Source: Paraphysomonas bandaiensis
Taxonomy: Eukaryota > Chrysophyceae
Direction of reading: 5' to 3'
NCBI GenBank assembly: GCA_965644295.1
Contig: CBFFRP010000298.1
Coordinates: 434,001-498,000, forward strand
Length of the DNA stretch: 64,000 bases
In this document: piece by piece, positions 48,086-59,837 of the stretch
How positions within the stretch are numbered: the first letter of the stretch is position 1
How the letters are laid out: each line of letters starts with the position of its first letter
Made by a program: the position numbers and the translations under genes
The notes under the pieces: model-generated
Databases searched by the model: none
What the model saw: the letters and a program-made list of their open reading frames with translations, nothing else
Told to the model about the DNA's origin: nothing

Positions 48086-49811
48086 ATGAGTACCCTCTGC
48101 CAGAATTATCTCCAATATCTACAAAACGATTCCAATGGCACAGATGCAACCCCGTACCCCTCCGTGTACTGGTGCCCCCCCATAGGTCCTCCGGAAAGTG
48201 TTAGTGATGCATGTAGAGGTGTGCTGGCTATATGGGATGCACATCAACAGACAGGAGCATCTCTAGGGCTTGTGGATGGACGTATTGCTGATGCGGTTAA
48301 TGCAGCCAAACATATATCATCTCAATGCAAACTTGAGTTCACTCGTGCTAGAGGAAGGGTGAATAGATATGAGGGGATAGGCAAAGGCCCCCCACACTGC
48401 AGGTTCATAAACAGATCTGCAATTAAAATGGCTAATATGAACGGCTTATTTCGGCTCAATGAGTTATGTGATCGTTCTATTGACCGCTTTACGTTTGTGG
48501 ATCTCTGTGGTGGACCGGGCGGGTTCTGTGAGTACTTCTTGCGCACGTTTCAGGCAAAACACATATTGGGCTTTGCAATGTCGTTGGTTATCGATGCTAA
48601 CAGTACAGCCTCATCTTGTAATTGGGATTTAGATCACATGCATGATCCTCCGCACACAGCTGTCTTGGGAATTGAAGGGGATCACATTCAAGCTGCACGG
48701 AAGTTGTTTATTCTTGATGGAGTTGATGGCACTGGAGATTTATTTCTGAAGGCTAATGTCGATTACTTATGTGAATTCGTGCACTCGAAGCTGTCTGTCA
48801 GTGACTGTTGTGACGGCTATGGAGGTGTCGACTTCGTATGTGGAGATGGAGGTAGCGGAGAGGGACGAGATCGTGAGGACCAGGAGCTTGTTATGCTGCC
48901 CTTGCTCATCTGTCAAGTAGTTGCAATGCTGGGAGTGCTCCGAAAAGGAGGGGATTTTGTTCTCAAGACATTTACCATGCACCAGGTGTATATATGATTG
49001 CTACTGATAGTATTTACTTTTTTTTAATCTGTTTTGTTAGCCGATTACTGTGGGGATGGTACATTTACTTTCCCAGCTCTTTGACAAAATTGCAATTGTG
49101 AAGCCGGTGAGCAGCCGCCCCACCAGTAGCGAGCGGTATATCTACTGTCGCAATCTTCGACACTTAGAGAGGGAAGAAAGAAATCATCTTCAGAATTTTT
49201 TATGGAAAGCATGTGGCGCTTTTCGAACCAGAGATTATTCACGTATGATATCACCGCTTTGTAAACTAATATGGTAATGATTTCTCCGTGTTAGTTTCCA
49301 GCTTCGGTAACTCAGACCACGTGAAGGTCATACCTGACTGTGCGACTCCACTGATAAATTATATTAGGCAATGCAACGAGGCATTGCTTTTCGTACAGGT
49401 AATATCTTCTCCTCTTAAATTACTATGTCTGATTCTTGTTGGTGGTAGCTGAGCCACTTTCTACAGGCGTTTGTGTGTGTTTGTGACGAATATGCTTTTG
49501 AGTTCAGTGTTACTGATATCAAGAATATGTTGAATTTATTATCTAAAATTCGCACCAGAATACCTATGGATCGAGAATGTATCGATGAAGATACCCATGA
49601 TAGGGAAATAGATGTACCACCACGTAAGAAGCGTATGCTCGTCAGAAATGACTACAAAACAAATTATGATGAGCAGTGTCCTACATTTCACTGCTGTTTC
49701 CTTGTTCTACATCAGATTTTACACGCAATGAATAATGAATTTTTTAGACAGTTGCTTTGTTCCAACTCAGTCTCCTCTAATGACTATTATGATTTATGGG
49801 AGCTGTATTGA
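48086..49811 (+). CDS. CMTR1-like FtsJ methyltransferase (mRNA cap 2'-O-ribose methyltransferase), 4 exons
   Basis: Predicted SAM-dependent enzyme that methylates the ribose of the first transcribed nucleotide of capped mRNA. Exon 1 contains FINRSAIKMANMNGLF (compare MNRAAMKMANMD of CMTR1) and the SAM-binding FVDLCGGPGGFCEYFL. It continues with CGDGGSGEG and GGDFVLKTFTMHQ. Exon 2 (starting about 49041) reads PITVGMVHLLSQLFDKIAIV and VSSRPTSSERYIYCRNL. The catalytic K-D-K-E tetrad is present (Lys in AIKMAN, Asp in DGG, Lys in LKTF, Glu in SSERY). Later exons are less conserved and contain a KKRMLVR-type basic cluster. The G-patch, guanylyltransferase-like and WW domains of human CMTR1 are not apparent, giving a compact protein of about 500 aa. 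CMTR2-type activity cannot be excluded. Confidence 0.85.
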
Positions 49812-50275
49812 AGAACAATGACTGCCGATATGTATATCTGAGTGTAAAATCTCTATAACATTATATTTTTTAATGTTATAGCTCCCCGCATGATATTGTA
49901 TATATAAAAAAGTGGTGTTTGGCTATGTGGTTATGAAATTATTGCTTAGCTTTCCAAATTAACGAAAGTCTCTCCACAACAAACCATAGTCACTACGTTT
50001 AATCTTGTCTACCTTGGAGATATACACTTTATCTATTGGTAGCAGCATTTACAATAATTTGCTGCATAGTTGTTTGTATTTTGGTTACTCATTGGTGTCT
50101 TTAGAAGATATGTACCACATTCTCAAGGCGCAACATAGTGTAGTGATAGTGATGATTATAACTTTAATAGAATCCCAGTGGCGCCAAGCAAGCAATCCCT
50201 CACGAGATCTCCACAATACTTTCGTGATCCATACTTAGACAGCGTGATATGCATGATAAGTAAAGCACGCAGCAT
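49812..50275. other. Convergent intergenic region
   Basis: AT-rich, nothing recognised. Confidence 0.45.
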
Positions 50276-50941
50276 TTACTTCTTCGGTATTAGATCACGA
50301 TTAATAGTATTCGACTTGCAAATATTCTTATGGCGCTTCCAATCAGCTTTCTGGCATTCGACAGAGCAGTAATCCACGGAATGACAACGAGAGCATATTT
50401 TCAATTTTCTTTCAGAGGTGAAACAGTTCGCGCATGCTTTAGCGGCAGGTTTTCGAAGTGGGTTCGTTGCAACTGTGGTTTCTCCAGTAGCTGCATTGTA
50501 TTGCTCCTCTGTAAGCCGTGCACGCATTTCATGCAGTGTTAAAAACCAGTTAATGAAGCTGTTCGCATATATTGCTTTACATGTTGAACTATGATTATGC
50601 CAATTCTTCCGCATACAGTCTCTACTACAGTATGATGCTCCACACATACACACTGATGTACATGTATTTGTACAAGCATCACACTCTACTAATACCGCAT
50701 GAGGACTTATATCAGGTGCAGGTACACCTTCTTTAAGACGAACGGAAGCATCAAGCTCCTCTTGACTGCCTATGAAATCAATCATATCGGGTGTTAAGTG
50801 TAATAGGAGTGGACCCAACAGAGAGTGTTTCAGTGTGTCGTTAAATGGCCATTCAGGAGGGAAGGGCCATATAAAAGGGAGACCATCATGCTTAGAGCAG
50901 TAGTCTTTATAAGTTTTGCTATTGAATGGTATATGAGACAT
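50276..50941 (-). CDS. Double MYND-type zinc finger protein, 221 aa
   Basis: Intronless. The N-terminal half is unrecognised but aromatic and hydrophobic (PFIWPFPPEWPFND, LGPLLLHLTPDMIDF). Two MYND fingers follow: CDACTNTCTSVCMCGASYCS... ending RKNWHNHSSTCK near residues 88-125, and CANCFTSERKLKICSRCHSV... ending KADWKRHKNICK near residues 168-208. Both keep the Cys4 and late Cys/His-x3-Cys zinc ligands. MYND domains bind proline-rich partners in many regulatory proteins. There is no SET domain or other catalytic region. Exact copies of the TACAGCAGTA element lie at 51063-51072 and 51131-51140 upstream. Confidence 0.85.
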   Translation of the reverse strand: MSHIPFNSKTYKDYCSKHDGLPFIWPFPPEWPFNDTLKHSLLGPLLLHLTPDMIDFIGSQEELDASVRLKEGVPAPDISPHAVLVECDACTNTCTSVCMCGASYCSRDCMRKNWHNHSSTCKAIYANSFINWFLTLHEMRARLTEEQYNAATGETTVATNPLRKPAAKACANCFTSERKLKICSRCHSVDYCSVECQKADWKRHKNICKSNTINRDLIPKK

Positions 50942-51461
50942 ATCTTATAGTTAATACTACTGTGCTATTGTATATGTATATATATGTATGAGGATGAAGT
51001 GATCTTGTATGGGACATATACAGCGATATGTACAGAGTACACTTGAATATCCTCCTACCGAGTACAGCAGTACAGTACCAGGAGCACTTGTAGTTGAAGA
51101 TGGGGCATAAGGTACATATACCGAATAGTATACTGCTGTATACAAACATATACACATACACCAGCAATTTTCAGTTTTTAAGTCCACGGACTCCCAAAGA
51201 TACGCTCTCATGAGCTGTATTGTACATTCTTGCTGCCTTTTCAATCATGAGGAAGTCATTCTGCCCTTTGCCAAAGAGATAAGAAGGTGCGCTTTAAACC
51301 ATTCTTACAATGATGAATGCAATAGAATACGTTAATATAATTTATTCAACCGCGTGGACAGTTTGAACCACAAAAAAATATCCACCACTTCTTCAGATTT
51401 TCATAAATATTAGGCATAGCTTCGATCATGGCAACCATGCTACCTAGTTACAGTGCTAATA
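50942..51461. promoter_or_regulatory. Upstream region of the MYND gene with two promoter-like 10-mers
   Basis: TACAGCAGTA at 51063-51072 and TACTGCTGTA at 51131-51140, 120 and 190 bp before the MYND start codon, oppositely oriented. No coding frame. Confidence 0.45.
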
Positions 51462-51900
51462 GCACCCCTCAATAAAGTCGGACTCCCACCTTTTCGCGGT
51501 GTTCTGGGGGATAAGTACCGGAGTTATTTCTCCGGGAAACTATCGTGAGCCGCATATATTAGTCAAAAGAAAACATTCTGCCCACTCATAGCCAAAAGCT
51601 TGTGTAATACAATGGACACAAATAAGTGTCACTTGAGTAGACGTGTTTGGGCCCTGACGAATACACAGGCATCCGGGAATGGGCCCACCAGAAGGGCATC
51701 CGGGATATTAGGCTTGTTTCTGAAGTCAAGCATCCGGGCTGTTCACCTTAAGGAGTCAAAAACCCTGAAGTTAGTAGATGTCAGGTATATCAACATTTTG
51801 CTTGTTTACTTTGAGTGATAGAGCAAAAGTGGTTGCACTTTGGTGCTTGCGGGGACACAAGTACATTTCGTAGCGTGAAATAGTAGGATATCAGGGGTAA
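51462..51900 (+). repeat. Dispersed repeat family, copy 2 (most complete)
   Basis: Begins near CGGACTCCCACCTTTTCGCG and GTGTTCTGGGGGATAAG. It continues through CTGCCCACTCATAGCC, GCTTGTGTAATAC, GTAGACGTGTTTGG and CAGGTATATCAACATTTTGC, and ends AGCAAAAGTGGTTGCACTTT, then TTTCGTAGCG near 51900. Its left part is shared with copy 3 and its right part with copy 1, so this copy defines the family's extent of about 430 bp. No terminal repeats or protein domain are seen; a SINE-like element or solo LTR is possible. Confidence 0.8.
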
Positions 51901-52451
51901 CCACTGCCTAATTATTTAAATTAGTTCTGACTCTTGAATGGCTATTGATAATACTAATAGCATTATCTTTTTGGATACCGTAATATACAACACCACAATA
52001 CAATATTAATATTATTTTGACCATACACACTGTGATATGTTAAATGTTATCCATCATTGAAATTGGTATCGAGAAATTCGTCAATATCTTATTGAACTAG
52101 AGCAGGCAGTAACCGTAAACAGTCACTAATTCCTACTGAGTTCTGAAATAGCAAGAAATATAACCACAGTTCTACAAAAAAGATAACTAGCTACGACACT
52201 CTTGAGTGTGGGAAGTCTAAGTTGAATTATTAATACTTTAAATAAGAGTTAAATTATCAAACTAAAATATACACATTAAAGAAATCGGCATGTACTAGAC
52301 CTGCTATACGCTAGCGTATAGTAGTTTACTGGGTCTCTGGAACTATTAAGAGCGATGATCTTCACAAATCATATGCATTGGTCACCCATTACGTTATTGC
52401 TATCGTGCATTTAATTCGACCGAGCATTCTTGTAAGATTTCATTGATAAAC
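51901..52451. other. Intergenic region
   Basis: AT-rich, no features seen between the repeat copy and the stop codon of the large coiled-coil gene. Confidence 0.45.
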
Positions 52452-55400
52452 TTATTCTATTGCAATATCATCTGTAATGTTTTCCCTGTTAGCTGCAGTA
52501 TTGCCATGATTTGCCTCCATTTCCACATGTTTACTATCAGGAAAACAGGAGCAATTATTATCACTGCTACCCCTTGCAAATTGTGATATACAACATGCGG
52601 ACAAGCGAACCGGTTCGCGTTCGTTTGGGTGCAATTGCTTCTGTACATCAGCCACACATTTCACGCCGACATCGTTTATAAAACGTTGAAAAAGTGCAGT
52701 TGTGACTTCATTGGCAAGGTGTACCTTTTCCGATCCCGTTTTACCTTTTACATATTCCTCGACAATATCAATGTCATCATATTGATTCAATCCCTTCCTA
52801 GCGAGGTCACTTCCAACGCTTCTGACAATACAATCCGCCCTGTCCGTCTTCATGCGATCAACACTACCAAGCACTCTACTTTTCCTGCTTACACCCTGTG
52901 GTGGTTGTGCGGACGCACAATACTTCGAGTGCAGATTGCTGTCGCGCAAATCCACATTATTGTCTGCCTCAGGTATAACAGTAGAAGTCTTGCCAAATGC
53001 AGTGCTATTCGTAGAGACTCCACATCTCTCTTCACAGACAAGACGCTCTTGTGATACAGCATACTTACCCTTCCTTACATCACCGTCACTTCTATCTATG
53101 CTGATCTCATTATCCTTCACTTCAACAGTTTTCAATTCAGGACGCAATAAATGATCTTTCTCTAGCTTCCTTTCCTCACTCCACTCCTTGTCTTCTTTTC
53201 TTTCGCAAATTTCCATCTCATCAAGCGCTATACATTCAGTGCGACTGGCCTCACCTTTCACCAACGAGTCATGGATAGAGCTAAGCTGGCCAGATTTGCC
53301 GGTTACAATCTCGTCACACATCCCGACAACTACACTGCTATCGTAAGGTGAATGAGCTATACTCTCTCCTGATATATTCTGCATCGTTTCCGTTGCTTCT
53401 GGTTGTGATTTTTTTTGTGATCCACTCAACTCGGGATTAACTTCAAAATTCATCCAGTCCTCAACAATCCGGTTTACCTCTTTCTCCTCTTCCTCAAGTT
53501 GACGAAACTTTTCCCTTCGCTCAGTCGTTTCATTTCCATGGCTCGTACTTCCAAGAAGCTTCGACTCTTCTTGACGAGCCTCACTTCTTCTCAAATATTC
53601 TTCGTTAGAGAAATACTCATCCAAACCAAGATATCCGTTTGACACACCCGCAGAAGAATCACTTAATTCATTGGCTTGTAATGTATCCACAGTAGCATTC
53701 ATAACACTTTCACTCTTAATAGAATCAGATGAGCACAGCGTCAGCTCTTTGCGCAACTGATTGTACTTCCGTCGCTCTTCGTATGCGTGTGCACACACTC
53801 TCTGCTTTTCCTGCTCTATCTCCTCGTAAACATCTTTGTACTCTATTTCCAACCGACGTACTTCTTCCCGGTACTGAGCAGCAGAAATATATCGGCTATC
53901 TCTTGCATTGAGGCGCTGCTTTAACAAAGCAAGCTCGTGTTCAATCCGCCACCTTTCGATTTCAAGACGCATCGATAAGGACTTCTCTTCACTCCTTACC
54001 CGGTTGTCAATTTCGATTAAATAAGCAGCAATAATATCCACTTGCTCATCATTATCAGAGTTCGACAGTTGAAAACCGCTTTCTGAGCCGTTGACGCCAA
54101 CAGAGTAAGAGCAGTCAGTACATTTCTCACCAGACTCTTCTTGCTGACAATCATAAAGGAAATTCTTCACATCTCCGACGTTATTTTCATAACCTGGGCT
54201 ACGAGAGTGAAACGAAAAGTTATTAATCATCATCTCCAATGATTCGTCCTCCCTTGTATTTTTCTGGACTTGGTTCGTAGACTCCGCCAGATTCTGGTCT
54301 TTCTGTCTCGGCCTTATACCACTCTCCTTGTCAATGTTACCAGAACCTGTAGACGGGATCCTTGTACCCAAAGTTGTCTTAGGTGGACTTGGCACACGCT
54401 GTCGTGCACGAGGTACTTGTCTCTCCACTACCAGGAGCTCCTCCTTTCCTTGCTTGATCGCAAACTGCGCCAGGCGACATTTAATAGAGTCATCACTGGA
54501 AGCACTTCGGAGGACATTGTCCTCCACAGTCTCATCACTGCTGACTGCGGGCTTCATTATCTTCCAACACTCTACAGACTGCTCACTAATATCACTGTCA
54601 TATTCATATCGTGAGTTTTCCACGGATGAGCAGCTCCTGTTTCTGCCCATCGATACTGAAGGAGAGGATAGTGGACCTTCAGGGTCGACATCAAGTATAG
54701 CAAATAGTCGTGACTTAATAGAGGTCCTAATACGGGCCAACTCATCCACATTATCTACGACAGGGTCAACTGATCTGACAACTTCTTTCGCCATTATTTC
54801 TGGACGGATCTGCCTCAATTCACCCATATTCCCATTAGCGGATACCTCTTCAGCGTCGATAATGTCATCACAGGACGAACTCATTTTCCGCACTGTTTCG
54901 CGATCCACTCCATTCCCACACGGTCGAAACTTTTTGTCCCTACTAGCTTGTTTTCCCATCCTTGTTATCGTGACACTTTCCATATTGGAATCCGTGACAC
55001 TGTAAGGGTCTTCAGTGGCGTCCAGAGTAAGTGAAGTTGTAACCTTAGATCTGGGTTTTTCATCTCCTTTACATTCGGATGACAATGACTTCACATGAGT
55101 GCCCTCAGTCTCAGTTATATTCCACTGTTCCCATGCCTTTACCTCGATAGGACTGCATCCAGGATCAGCTGAAAACACATCCTTTATTTGATCCTGCGAC
55201 TGGGCATGTGTCCTAAACCGGCTATTATGTATTCCAACTACTCCTTTTCTCTTGACTTTGTTATTTCTAATTCTCTGCTCAGGGGCGCCTCGCACTACAG
55301 ATGCAGCGACCGCATCGCCACTACTGATCCGAAACTCACGGCATGGGTGTGTGTTCGACTTCCGTAAAACACTCAAACTACGAACCGGTGACGCATCCAC

Positions 55401-56669
55401 TTCAGGGGAATTCCCCTTAGACTTATTCGTCGACTGAATAATTTCCCGGCACTTTATTTCAAGGGACTCCAGACGCGCTTTTCTACATTCTTTTTGTTTG
55501 CACGCATATTCACGTTTACGCTTGACTTCCTCAACCATCCTACGCCGTCGCTGCTTCAGGTACTTTCTCGCTGCTTCCTTACGTTTTTTCCGCCGGCTCT
55601 CCAGTGCATGGTAGTCCCTTTGTTCACTATTGGCCACGGCGCTAGTACGCTTCTCATTGCCTCCTACTGCGATGTTACTTGGACTAGATATACTTTCTCT
55701 ATCAGACTGTTCCTCACACGGCGTAATACAGGTACTCTCCATTCCTAATTCACTACTAGTGCTAACAAATTTGACAGGAATCTGCCTGATTCGTATATTC
55801 ACGCCTGGGGAAGGTAACTCCACACCATCATCTGTGACATCCGTCAGCACCCGCATAATATCTCCAGCAGTATTTTCCCTCCCGTCGACGGTAGATACAT
55901 GGCAGGCACGATATGCTTCCTCTTTGCGATCTCTCATTACAACTACTTTGCTCAGTCGGGGAACTGGGGGAAGGCCGCTAAGGCTGGAGGATCTTGCCAG
56001 CCTCACAGCACTCCCGCTGCTACGACTTGCCACGCTCCTCAGGTACTGTTCCCTTTCTCTGTCCCTGCCCCGGAACAAGCGTCGGACCGCAGCCGTGGAA
56101 AAAGAAGCCAACTGGGTGGGATCCTTTCCATTTTTCACCATTACCATTTCTGCACGACAGCGTGCTTTCGCCTGCTGGGAGGCCTTCATTCGCCTCCTGC
56201 TGTCAAGCTGATGCACCTTTTGCATTCTCTGAAGTAGCCCTTCTTTAGACAATTGGCTCTGTGGCACATAAACACAGCACTAAGCATAGTCAAGTCTATA
56301 AATATTCATATCAACCTTATTCTTTTCTTTTTGAAGCCGTTTCGCAGCTTTTTGGGTTCGATTATTTCCAGGCCTTAGACGAGGAACAGTTGAGCCTGAA
56401 CTGTGACGTTGACGAGGCTTAAAGACCTCTGATGAGCCTTTACAGGGAGATCTAATAGGGACATATGATGATTTGTTACTGTTTTTCTGTCTTGATTTAT
56501 AAGAATGTGTATTGTTTCTTTGAGTTGATGCTATTTCATTTGAAAGATGAGATGATTTCCCCTCATAATCACTGTGATTAGATGGTAAAATGTCTTGAAC
56601 ACTACTATCCCATTCTATGACAACATCTGCGTCATTTCCATCCCCCAGACGCTTACCAGACACACTCAT
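52452..56669 (-). CDS. Large basic/coiled-coil protein of unknown function, 2 exons, about 1,380 aa
   Basis: Exon 1 (from 56669) encodes a Ser/Asn/Lys-rich N-terminus starting MSVSGKRLGDGNDADV and ending RLQKEKNK. Exon 2 resumes SQLSKEGLLQRMQKVHQLDS after a short intron near 56235-56315. Basic helical segments follow (QQAKARCRAEMVMV, KKRKEAARKYLKQRRRRMVE). A strong coiled coil lies around 53750-54030 (SEEKSLSMRLEIERWRIEHE, YKDVYEEIEQEKQRV), with a further acidic helix REKFRQLEEEEKEVNRIVED. Between them are long Ser/Glu/Asp-rich disordered stretches. No catalytic motif or membrane segment is seen. Composition resembles centrosomal, basal-body or spindle proteins of protists, but this is only an impression. 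Confidence 0.75.
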
Positions 56670-57238
56670 TGTCTTCTCCCTTGCACTAACACGTCTGATA
56701 CATGAAGACAGTTCTTAATTAAGAACAGTTGATTGTATGGTACTATATATGAATATATATATATAATGACAGAGATGCCTATCTCTCTATAGACATACAC
56801 CCTCACTATTACTACTATATGATACACTATATACTATATACGGACCACTCCTTCACTTCACTTCACTTCACTTCACACTTTCATAATTCACTTATTTCAC
56901 TTCATTTCCAAGCCACATTCTGAGATCAAAGATTCCCCTCTATGTATACAGTGAAGAATACGTTCTGTATTCTATTGGACTTGACAGGAGTACGATGTAA
57001 TATACTGTAAGTGAAACGTACTTTTGGACCTATATATCTATACATACATACGATACATATGTACAGTTGTCCTCCTGTTAACGTACCATACCGCTAAAAA
57101 TTACATAACATATAGATATTTCTGTACAATGAAGTTGAATGGCATATTACTTCTATTAACAATACGTCCACTTATAACTTACTTGTTAATACTCTGAATT
57201 ATAGATTGAATTAATAGTATCAATAGAAATACTATACA
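56670..57238. other. Divergent intergenic region with a TTCAC minisatellite
   Basis: Contains (TTCAC)n at about 56850-56878 and AT-rich sequence between the coiled-coil gene and the EF-hand gene. No TACAGCAGTA element was found here. Confidence 0.5.
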
Positions 57239-58614
57239 ATGGGAGGTGGACAAGCAAAAGGATTCGTTCCTAATAATAAACCTGGACAAGGAGAGGACTG
57301 TGTAGCTGCTCTAAAGCTATTAGAGCTTTCACCACAAGAAATGGGAGTTATTCATTCATCATTTTGTGAGTTTGATACAGGTGGATCTGGAAATGTACTT
57401 ATATCAAAATTCTTATCCGATTTACTGCTCGGTATATATATACATCAGCCTGTGTCGCCCTGTCATATAATTCTAATTCACAGAGACCACACCTGTGACT
57501 AAAGAGGTCTTTGATATTAAGGTATCAACACAGACTATGAATTTCAAAGAGGTAACAGCACTATTGTCTCCTGCAATGTATGATGATATGTACTTAGTTT
57601 GCGATAAATTGTTGGTTCTTTTGCACAAAAACAAGGGCTGATGTTGCGGGCATGATTTTCGACATGTACGACACCAAGGGTTCTGAAGCCTTCGGTTCAG
57701 TGATTATGAACGGGTACCTTACCAACGATGAAATAAAAATTATGTTCAAAGAAGTCTATGGTCAGAAACCGTGCTCTGCTAACGTTGATGAAATTTTGTC
57801 TAAGGTATCACCACCTGACAAACTTTGGATAGAACTAATATTTTCTAGATGAACAGAAAAATTGAAAATCAGACTAATCGAGCGGAGTTTATGGAGGCAG
57901 CAGATGACTTTTCAGCACTGCTTTACCCTGTCTACAGTATGCAGTCGACACTTTGTAATAGGGTGGGTGGACAGCAGTTTTGGCGGAATGTATCGCAAAG
58001 AATGAAAAAGTCAGTACTATATATTTTCTGCTGACTGTTAAATTCTAAGGATTTTACGTAGTGTTATGGCGAACCCCCAGGCACAGGCCTTATTTTTGCA
58101 TAAGAGATCAGTTCAAGTGCGGAGATATTTCGAGCAGGGATCGCAATTCGTACCTCCCAATATGATGAGTTATCCACCACAGCAACAGATGGGTGTACCC
58201 CAAATGCAGCAAATGCACCCTCAAGCACAAGTGGTCAATGCACAGCCACACATGGGTCAACCTCAACAACAGATGGGCTATGTGCAGCAACAGCCACAAA
58301 TGGGATATCCTCAACAGCAGCAAGTAATGGGTTACCCTCAACAGCAACAACCACAAATGGGATACCCCCAGCAGCCAATGGGTTATCCTCAACAGCAGCA
58401 AGTAATGGTTTACCCTCAACAGCAGCAAGCAATGGGTTACCCTCAACAGCAACCACAAATGGGATACCCCCAGCAGCCAATGGGTTATCCTCAGCAACAA
58501 CAAGTAATGGGTTATCCTCAGCAACAACAAGTAGTGGGTTATCCTCAGCAGCAGCTACCCCAGATGGCTTATGCTGCTAGCCCACCACAGCAAGCGACTC
58601 AGCAGCAAGCTTAA
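57239..58614 (+). CDS. Myristoylatable EF-hand protein with Gln/Pro/Tyr repeat tail, multi-exon
   Basis: Starts MGGGQAKGFV, a plausible N-myristoylation site. The N-terminal part resembles calcineurin-B/neuronal-calcium-sensor proteins: MGVIHSSFCEFDTGGSGNVL, then TMNFKEVTALLSPAM, ADVAGMIFDMYDT and NGYLTNDEIKIMFKEVYG. The calcium loops are imperfect (FDTGGSGNV, and YDTKGSEAFGSVIMNGYL with an insertion), so binding is uncertain. I joined exons 57239-57431, 57484-57573, 57633-57804, 57849-58010 and 58081-58614 from splice sites and frame; the last junction (cccccag/GCA) is the least certain. The tail is about 16 units of MGYPQQQ/MGYPQQP type, like the flexible Gly/Tyr/Pro-rich tails of rhodopsin- and annexin-associated proteins, which bind membranes or self-associate. 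Together the features suggest a membrane-tethered calcium-responsive scaffold. Confidence 0.75.
58255..58560 (+). repeat. Coding minisatellite for MGYPQQQ repeats
   Basis: Imperfect 21-27 bp units built on ATGGGTTACCCTCAACAGCA, all in frame. Confidence 0.85.
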
Positions 58615-58812
58615 CTTTATTTGTGTATAAGGTAGCATCAGTCACAATTAGACAGCAGCTACTTGATTGTAATTTTATGCGTTAAAAATAATATATCATC
58701 TTACCACGCAAGGCTACATCATCCATGTCACTCGACTTACCGCTGTGGAGTTGTCTTCTCACTGTAGCTAGACTCCTGCGATGACGTAATATATCTCAAT
58801 TTTGTGCTCTCT

Positions 58813-59110
58813 AACTCCCTCAACAAATTCGGACTCGCACCTTCTTATCGTGGTGTTCTGGGAGATAAGTTTATAGTCAGCAGATATTGTTCTGCCTACT
58901 CATAGCCAAATGCTTGTGTGGTACAAGGCACGCTAATAAGCGTCACTTGTGTAGAAGTCTTTGGGCCTTGACGAATAAACAGGCACTCAGGAATGGGCCC
59001 TCCTCATGGGTATTTGGGGTATTGGGCTTTTTGCTGAAGTCAAGCACCCGGGGCTGTTCTCCTCAAAGCAGCAGATGTCAGGTATATCAACCTTCTGCTT
59101 TCTCACTGAC
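58813..59110 (+). repeat. Dispersed repeat family, copy 3
   Basis: Shares with copy 2 the blocks CGGACTCGCACC, GGTGTTCTGGGAGATAAG, CTGCCTACTCATAGCC, TTGACGAATAAACAGGCA, GCTGAAGTCAAGCACCCGG and CAGGTATATCAACCTTCTGC. The right-hand quarter present in copies 1 and 2 (GAGCAAAAGTGGTTGC) is missing. Confidence 0.8.
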
Positions 59111-59837
59111 TCTTAAACGCCTACTATTGCTTATAATATCTACCGCTCTCTAACTTTGTAATTGCTAAATGAACGACCTGATCTCTGCTCTATCGGTTTT
59201 ACTTTACCTGCTGTGACCTTTTTGTTTGTAATGACTTGGCTTATAATCAAAATTGATTAGACTGAATCTTTTATTACTTTGATTCGGCATTTACACCGAA
59301 ATTGGTGTGACTACATATTTCTACTAGACTCAATATTGAACACTATCACTATTGGGAATAGTACGTGTCATGCGTTTTATACACTAATAATACCCCTTGT
59401 ATTGAGGTAGTGAAAGTGACAGTTTAGCTGTTACGCTTGGCCTAAATAAGGATCATAGGCATGACCATCCACATAAAAATAAGCTTGACTCGTAAAACTC
59501 ATATCATCAAATTTGCTCACCTCATTTGTTTCCATATAAAACCCATTCGTACAAGTTGATTACATATTACTGGTCTAGAGATAGTAGCATTCTATGAGTT
59601 GATTAGATGTCATTGAGATACTAGGCGACCCAACTTCATCTGTATGGAGTGGAGATCCATTCTGTATCAATATCCTGTCCTTGTGATTGAATAATTTGAA
59701 GTGATGAATGAATAGATGACATATTGTAGTCGAATTTGATAATGAAACATGACTCTAATAGTGATCGCGGAGGTCTGTTTGATTCATATGAGATGTCAAG
59801 TGCTCTGAGAGTGTGATGTATCCAGCCAAAGACCTAT
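59111..59837. other. Intergenic region
   Basis: AT-rich, nothing recognised. Confidence 0.45.
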
